Made by a program: the position numbers and the translations under genes | Source: an uncultured Clostridia bacterium | Lineage (GTDB): Bacteria; Bacillota; Clostridia; TANB77; CAG-508 | Assembly (NCBI GenBank): GCA_947631385.1 | Contig: CANRLE010000034.1 | Location: 1 to 10,559, forward strand | Length of the DNA: 10,559 nt | Reading direction: 5' to 3' | Shown: in pieces, positions 6,965 through 10,559 of the stretch | Layout: the number at the start of each line of letters is the position of its first letter | How positions within the stretch are numbered: the stretch's first letter is position 1 | The notes under the pieces: model-generated | Databases searched by the model: none | Told to the model about the DNA's origin: nothing | Seen by the model: only the letters and a program-made list of their open reading frames with translations

Positions 6965-6991
6965 TTCATTTCCTCCCTTTGTTTTTTTCAA

Positions 6992-7000
6992 AGTATATCA
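6992..7000 (-). promoter_or_regulatory. Extended -10 promoter of the thyA-folA cluster
   Basis: On the minus strand TGA immediately precedes TATACT (6992-6997), giving the TGn extended -10 form just upstream of the thyA ribosome binding site. No good -35 box is seen. The first transcribed bases contain a small CTTTG/CAAAG hairpin (6977-6993). Read-through from hicAB is an alternative, since no terminator separates hicB from thyA. Confidence 0.45.
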
Positions 7001-7017
7001 CATCATTATTTAAAATT

Positions 7018-7431
7018 CTACTTTTTTCTATCTATTTTTACAATTTTCTTCAATAATGATTCTTGTAATAATTGAGAGAAATTTATTCCAAGCTTTTCTG
7101 CTCTTTCATTTAACCATTCTGGTATTGTTAATGTCTTTTTTATTGATTTTTTCGTCCCATATTTTTCTGAATATTTATCAATATCTAATAAAAGTAATGT
7201 TTTAAAAGCATTTTTTTCTTGTACTTTTATTTCTTCTATTTGTGATGGTACGGGAATATCTTCGTTTTCTTCTATTGCTGTTAAAATCCATCCTAATGCA
7301 GCATCTTGTGCCATTTCTATTGCTTCTTCTAAGTTATCTCCTTGAGTTACACATCCTGGTAAATCTGGGACTACTACAGAATATCCTCCTTGTTTTTCAT
7401 TATAAAAAATCGATGGATAAACTAATTTCAT
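7018..7431 (-). CDS. hicB: HicB-family antitoxin
   Basis: A 137-residue antitoxin that should neutralise HicA and repress the operon. The N-terminal half is a partially degraded RNase H-like HicB fold: YPSIFYNEKQGGYSVVVPD, then the family's LPGCVTQGDNLEEA and AQDAALGW. A linker leads to a C-terminal ribbon-helix-helix type DNA-binding segment, KKTLTIPEWLNERAEKLG, at 98-115. The gene overlaps hicA by four bases (ATGA), giving translational coupling, with toxin first and antitoxin second as usual for hicAB. The DNA-binding end fits the inverted repeat in the hicA promoter. thyA follows 53 bases downstream. Confidence 0.94.
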   Translation of the reverse strand: MKLVYPSIFYNEKQGGYSVVVPDLPGCVTQGDNLEEAIEMAQDAALGWILTAIEENEDIPVPSQIEEIKVQEKNAFKTLLLLDIDKYSEKYGTKKSIKKTLTIPEWLNERAEKLGINFSQLLQESLLKKIVKIDRKK

Positions 7432-7634
7432 TGTTTATCATTCTCCTCTCTCTTTTTTAATCCTGCTTGTTTTAATATAGAATTTACTACTGCTAATTTC
7501 AATTCTTTGCAATGTCTTGGTATCGTTACTTTACCTGATTTCACATTATGCTTATATTGATAGTGTGAACCAATTGTTTTATAAAGATACCATCCATCTT
7601 TGTACAAAATTTTTTCCATCTGTTTAAACGTCAA
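7428..7634 (-). CDS. hicA: HicA-family mRNA interferase toxin
   Basis: A 68-residue toxin with a double-stranded-RNA-binding-like fold; HicA proteins cleave mRNA independently of the ribosome. The family pattern is clear: MTFKQMEKILYKDGWYLYKT, then GSHYQYKH with the catalytic His24, then VTIPRH and an amphipathic helix ending ILKQAGLKK. All key residues are present, so the toxin looks active. The start is TTG at 7632-7634, supported by AAGGAG (7640-7645) five bases upstream and by the N-terminal MTxK of the family; the internal ATG at 7619 lacks a well-placed ribosome binding site. A weak start codon would limit toxin synthesis relative to HicB. Confidence 0.94.
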   Translation of the reverse strand: MTFKQMEKILYKDGWYLYKTIGSHYQYKHNVKSGKVTIPRHCKELKLAVVNSILKQAGLKKREENDKQ

Positions 7635-7652
7635 ATTATCTCCTTCTTTCTT

Positions 7653-7681
7653 ATTTTACTACGTGTGATACGTATTGTCAA
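7653..7681 (-). promoter_or_regulatory. hicAB sigma-A promoter with operator-like repeat in the spacer
   Basis: On the minus strand TTGACA (7676-7681) is followed after 17 bases by TAAAAT (7653-7658). The spacer contains the perfect inverted repeat TACGT-N5-ACGTA at 7660-7674, the most likely HicB binding site; occupancy would block RNA polymerase directly. Predicted transcription start near 7646 places the ribosome binding site at the 5' end of the mRNA. Confidence 0.82.
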
Positions 7682-7710
7682 TTATTTATTAAAATTTTTT
7701 CATAATAATA

Positions 7711-7748
7711 AAAACGGAATATTATCCTTTCAAAAAGTATAATATTCC
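7711..7748 (-). terminator. Intrinsic terminator of the surface protein-PflX operon
   Basis: On the minus strand GGAATATTAT (7739-7748) and ATAATATTCC (7716-7725) form a perfect 10-bp stem with a 13-base loop, followed by a G and a T-rich tract (7701-7714). It lies about 75 bases after the PflX-like stop and before the hicAB promoter. On the plus strand no T-run follows, so it acts in one direction. Confidence 0.85.
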
Positions 7749-7821
7749 CCCAAAAAAATTATTTAAATCATTTCTATTATATATTAAATTATAGATAATA
7801 TCAAACACTTTTTATCGCAAA

Positions 7822-8730
7822 TTACGACATTTTTCTTTCTTCATCAAATTCCCACTTCGGTACATATTCTTCCTCATGTTCTCCCAACTCTTGAATAAAA
7901 CCATTTTCAATTTTAAGCATATCAATATAATCCTCTATTTGTTTCCATTCTTCATTCGTTAACTTTCGATTCAACTCATTTATATCCTTTGCTTTGTATG
8001 TAGGAAAATACTGAGCCATAACACTAATATAAACTTCTTTTGGCACATTATCTTTAAACCAACTTAAAACTCTTTTACTATTCTCAACACAATTAGGTAA
8101 CACCAAATGTCTTATAATAACACCTTTTTGTATCATACCTTTATCATTAAATTGTGGTCTACCCACTTGTCTAATCATTTCTTGAATTGCCTTTGTAGCT
8201 ATATCAAAATAATTCTTTACATTAGAATACTTTTCACCCAAATCATTTTGTGCATATTTCAAATCAGGCAAAAAAACATCAACATACCCTTCCAATAATT
8301 TTAATGTTTCTACTTTTTCATAAGCATTTGTATTATAAATAATTGGAATTTTTAGACCTCTATGTTTTGCTATTTTAATTGCCTCTATAATTTGTACAGC
8401 ATAGCTAGTAGGTGTTACTAAATTAATATTTTCAACACCTTTTGCTTGCTGTTCCAACAAAATATCTGCTAATTCGTCAATAGAAATGTCTTTTCCTTTT
8501 CCTAATTGACTAATTTCATAATTTTGACAATATACACAATTCAAATTACAATTTGAAAAGAAAATGGTTCCTGAACCATTTTCTCCACTAATGCAAGGTT
8601 CTTCAAAATGATGTATGCTATATAGTGCTATTCTTACTTTGTCTGTTGCTTTACACCTTCCTACTCTTCCTTGATTTCTATTTATTTTACATTCATGCGG
8701 ACAAATTTCACATTTTTCTAATAATTGCAT
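7822..8730 (-). CDS. PflX-type radical SAM protein (COG1313-like)
   Basis: A 302-residue radical SAM protein related to pyruvate formate-lyase activating enzymes. The 4Fe-4S motif CNLNCVYC uses Cys61, Cys65 and Cys68, inside the family signature GSGTIFFSNCNLNCVYCQNYEIS. An N-terminal cluster of cysteines (7, 10, 14 and 26, in CEICPHEC and GRC) suggests a second metal site. The activase name often given to this family is by similarity only; no pyruvate formate-lyase gene is in view, so the substrate is unknown. The frame extends to a TTG at 8742, but the ATG at 8728-8730 has GGAG properly placed and starts two bases after the stop of the upstream gene, implying translational coupling to the membrane protein. 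A terminator follows. Confidence 0.88.
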   Translation of the reverse strand: MQLLEKCEICPHECKINRNQGRVGRCKATDKVRIALYSIHHFEEPCISGENGSGTIFFSNCNLNCVYCQNYEISQLGKGKDISIDELADILLEQQAKGVENINLVTPTSYAVQIIEAIKIAKHRGLKIPIIYNTNAYEKVETLKLLEGYVDVFLPDLKYAQNDLGEKYSNVKNYFDIATKAIQEMIRQVGRPQFNDKGMIQKGVIIRHLVLPNCVENSKRVLSWFKDNVPKEVYISVMAQYFPTYKAKDINELNRKLTNEEWKQIEDYIDMLKIENGFIQELGEHEEEYVPKWEFDEERKMS

Positions 8731-8732
8731 TG

Positions 8733-9407
8733 TTATCTCCAAACTTTTTCTACATATAGTTTTTCTTTGTCTTTTCTTAAACTTATTTTTTTCTTACTAA
8801 ATTTTTCACTATTTCTCTTTACTATTTCTTTTTCCTCATTTTCACTAGTTCCACTTGTTTTCGCAATTTCTTCATTATTTAAGTTTTTTATTAAGATATA
8901 ATTTTCTGGTTCGTCACCTATCATAGGATTATCGTCTTCTAAAAATTCTATAATATCAACTTCATATCCATTTTCTGTCTTATTGATTTTATCTAGTAAA
9001 AATAAATCCACTTGTTGGTCTAACTCAACTTCGATAGCTTGATATTTTCCTTTTTCTTCTGTTGGTATTAAATATTTTGTACCTTGTTCCGGAATTTCTT
9101 TATCAAACATTTCTCCAAACAATTCTTTTGCCTTTTCTTTTAATTGCTCATTAGATAATACATCTTCTTCAGAATTTTTTTTGACAACTTCCCATAACCA
9201 TTCATCTGGTGCCTGATTTATATCATCAAATACTGGCAATGCTTCATTCGTTATTTCTTTCCACATATATATTTGATTAATATACTCTTCAATTCTTTCT
9301 ACTTCTTGTATCGTAATAGTATTATTTCTTATTATTACATTTTTATATATAATCATTCCTACAAAAATTATTGCTACAATTACAATCATAATTATTAGTT
9401 TTTTCAT
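8733..9407 (-). CDS. Membrane-anchored protein of unknown function
   Basis: A 224-residue protein that I do not recognise. Residues 3-22 form one strongly hydrophobic helix after MKK, best read as an uncleaved signal anchor; there is no cysteine lipobox. The rest is charged and presumably extracytoplasmic: a helical acidic part (about 30-105), a probable beta-rich part with YLIPTEEKGKYQAIEVELD and NGYEVDIIEFLEDDN, and a basic Lys/Ser-rich C-terminus. The ATG at 9407 has GGAG seven bases upstream. It sits 34 bases after the cadherin-like surface protein gene and two bases before the PflX-type gene, so all three probably share a transcript. Its role may be in the envelope together with the surface protein, but nothing in the sequence gives a biochemical function. 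Confidence 0.75.
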   Translation of the reverse strand: MKKLIIMIVIVAIIFVGMIIYKNVIIRNNTITIQEVERIEEYINQIYMWKEITNEALPVFDDINQAPDEWLWEVVKKNSEEDVLSNEQLKEKAKELFGEMFDKEIPEQGTKYLIPTEEKGKYQAIEVELDQQVDLFLLDKINKTENGYEVDIIEFLEDDNPMIGDEPENYILIKNLNNEEIAKTSGTSENEEKEIVKRNSEKFSKKKISLRKDKEKLYVEKVWR

Positions 9408-9441
9408 GATTAATCTCCGCTTAGCACCATGTTATATATTT

Positions 9442-10559
9442 TTATTTAAATCTTTTCCCTCTATGTTTTCTACTACTAAAAGCACTTTCATCATCATCAT
9501 CGTCGTCATCGTCATAATCATCATCTTCTTCGTTTTCTTCATCTTCATCCTCATATGTTGGTTTTTTCTTTTTTAAAAATGCTTTTGGCATATCTTCGTC
9601 ATCATCTTCGTCTTCCCAGTCATCATATTCATCTTCAATTTCATCGTCTTCAAATCCATTATTAAATTGATTATTTTTTCTATATTTTATTATAATAAAT
9701 ACAACTACTGCAACAACTATAACAACAGCTAATACAATACCAACTATTAGTTTTTGTTTCTGTGCCTGTTTTTGTGCTTCTTCTCTTGCTATTGCTTCTT
9801 CATCTATTAAACTTTTATTTACTGTTACTTGATATGTTGCTACATTATTTCCATCCTTATCTGATACCAAAATGGTTATAATGTTTTCTCCTTCTTTTAA
9901 GTCTTCATTTCCTGTTACATCAACAACATAACTTTCATCAGTTGGCTTTGCATTAATATCTAATTTTGTGTCCTCTCCTATATATTTTACTGTATATGCA
10001 TATGTATTTGTTTTAAATGTTGGTGAAAGACTTAAATAATTAACTTTTAATTCAGCTAATCCTTTACCTTCTGTTTCTCCAGTAGTAGCTGTAGTCTCTG
10101 GTTCGTCTGGCTCTTCTTGTTTTACTTCTCTAATAATGTTTAATGTATATGTTTTTTGAGTTCCATCTTCTGCTGTTACAACTACTTCTGCTTTATTTTC
10201 ACCTTTTTCAAGTTTTTTATTTCCTGTTCCTTCGATTTTTGCTTTTGAATGTTGAGCTGTTGCATATACCTCTACTGTTTCTGTATCTTCTGGTACTACT
10301 ACTTCATAAGATGTTGTTGCTGCTTTAAAGCCTTTAAAATCATGTGGTCTAATTCCTAAGTTACTTAAATTTGCATTATTAGATTTTTTTGATGTTGTAG
10401 GTGTTGTTGTAGGTGTTGCTGTTGGAGTTGCTGTTGGGGTTGAGCTACCTTGATTTCCTTCTGATGGACTCGTTTCTCCTGAATTTTGTTCATTTGTTTG
10501 ACTTCCTGAATTATCTGCTGTCCCTGAGTTTTCACTTGATTCTCCTGATGAACCTGAAC
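9442..10559 (-). CDS. Surface protein with two cadherin-like beta-sandwich domains, one TM helix and an acidic tail; N-terminus off window
   Basis: The frame is open at the right edge, and 371 C-terminal residues are visible. In order: a Ser/Gly/Asn/Glu-rich low-complexity stretch, a Thr-Pro linker (40-56), two domains matching the cadherin-like beta-sandwich pattern (PF12733 type; about 62-142 and 164-248), a short charged helix, one TM helix (270-292) with a following KYRK stop-transfer, and a roughly 70-residue cytoplasmic tail made largely of Asp and Glu, ending in the basic RKHRGKRFK. Each sandwich domain shows the L-x-x-L-x-(I/V) start, the T-x-x-Y-x-V strand, the G-N-x-x-L-x-x-G-E-N turn and the D-G-x-x-x-x-Y end. 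The layout implies an exported adhesion or wall-interacting protein. A start at 9870 is not credible, as the domain continues upstream. Confidence 0.85.
   Translation of the reverse strand, partial: SGSSGESSENSGTADNSGSQTNEQNSGETSPSEGNQGSSTPTATPTATPTTTPTTSKKSNNANLSNLGIRPHDFKGFKAATTSYEVVVPEDTETVEVYATAQHSKAKIEGTGNKKLEKGENKAEVVVTAEDGTQKTYTLNIIREVKQEEPDEPETTATTGETEGKGLAELKVNYLSLSPTFKTNTYAYTVKYIGEDTKLDINAKPTDESYVVDVTGNEDLKEGENIITILVSDKDGNNVATYQVTVNKSLIDEEAIAREEAQKQAQKQKLIVGIVLAVVIVVAVVVFIIIKYRKNNQFNNGFEDDEIEDEYDDWEDEDDDEDMPKAFLKKKKPTYEDEDEENEEDDDYDDDDDDDDESAFSSRKHRGKRFK
9488..9524. repeat. Trinucleotide (GAT/GAC) tract coding for poly-Asp
   Basis: Read on the minus strand this is a run of GAT and GAC codons, interrupted by one TAT, that encodes the densest part of the acidic tail. 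Such tracts can change length by slippage in steps of one residue without breaking the frame. Confidence 0.7.
10393..10440. repeat. Four 12-bp tandem units coding for a Thr-Pro linker
   Basis: On the minus strand four consecutive 12-base units encode TPTA, TPTA, TPTT and TPTT. The last two are identical in sequence and the first two differ at one base, which suggests recent duplication. The product is a stiff, possibly O-glycosylated linker between the low-complexity region and the first beta-sandwich domain. Confidence 0.75.

Noticed and set aside
6965..6991. Upstream in-frame start for ThyA at 6991
   Set aside because: The extra nine codons overlap the GGGAGG ribosome binding site and the promoter; the ATG at 6964 is correctly spaced.
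7242..7460. Plus-strand Leu-rich reading frame opposite hicB
   Set aside because: It is antisense to a clear hicB gene, lacks a ribosome binding site, and its Leu-rich composition is what AT-rich coding DNA gives on the opposite strand. The same holds for the other short frames opposite the glycosyltransferase, ATPase, kinase, thyA, PflX-like and surface protein genes.
7635..7821. Small gene or RNA between hicA and the PflX-type gene
   Set aside because: The 187-base gap is accounted for by the hicAB promoter and the operon terminator; the rest is AT-rich without a frame or conserved-looking fold.
9442..9870. Stand-alone 142-residue gene for the acidic tail protein
   Set aside because: The frame continues open to the window edge and the supposed start lies inside the second beta-sandwich domain.

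Overview
The window is strongly AT-rich with compact genes, AGGAGG-type ribosome binding sites and consensus sigma-A promoters. It also holds sporulation genes: two small CotF-type coat proteins and a spore photoproduct lyase homologue. Together these point to an endospore-forming, low-GC Gram-positive bacterium, most likely of class Clostridia; a finer placement cannot be made from the sequence. I see no rRNA, tRNA, CRISPR array, insertion sequence or integrase. No stretch longer than about 190 bases lacks a gene.

Layout. (1) Bases 1-916, minus: a membrane-associated family 2 glycosyltransferase running off the left edge, with its own promoter and an all-A/T palindrome in its leader. (2) Bases 1104-2578, plus: aspartate-semialdehyde dehydrogenase (asd) followed by two tiny CotF-like coat proteins, ending in a long bidirectional terminator at 2602-2676. 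(3) Bases 2696-4970, minus: a spore photoproduct lyase homologue whose usual hydrogen-donor cysteine appears to be serine, and an AAA_14/DUF4143 ATPase with a perfect consensus promoter. (4) Bases 5018-6964, minus: thyA-folA and a divergent CoaE-family kinase, a dTMP/folate cluster. (5) Bases 7018-7634, minus: a hicA-hicB toxin-antitoxin pair whose promoter carries an inverted repeat exactly between the -35 and -10 boxes. (6) Bases 7822-10559, minus: a surface protein with two cadherin-like beta-sandwich domains and a very acidic cytoplasmic tail (start outside the window), an unknown membrane-anchored protein, and a PflX-type radical SAM protein, followed by a strong terminator.

How the genes fit together. 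ThyA turns dUMP and methylene-tetrahydrofolate into dTMP and dihydrofolate, and FolA recycles the dihydrofolate, so their adjacency is functional. Asd makes the precursor of diaminopimelate and dipicolinate, which may explain its place ahead of coat genes. The least explained part is the right-hand operon, where an uncharacterised radical SAM protein is tightly linked to two membrane or surface proteins. Nothing here is clearly a new defence or mobile system; the best leads are that operon, the Cys-to-Ser change in the lyase homologue, the divergent CoaE-like kinase and the hicAB promoter design.
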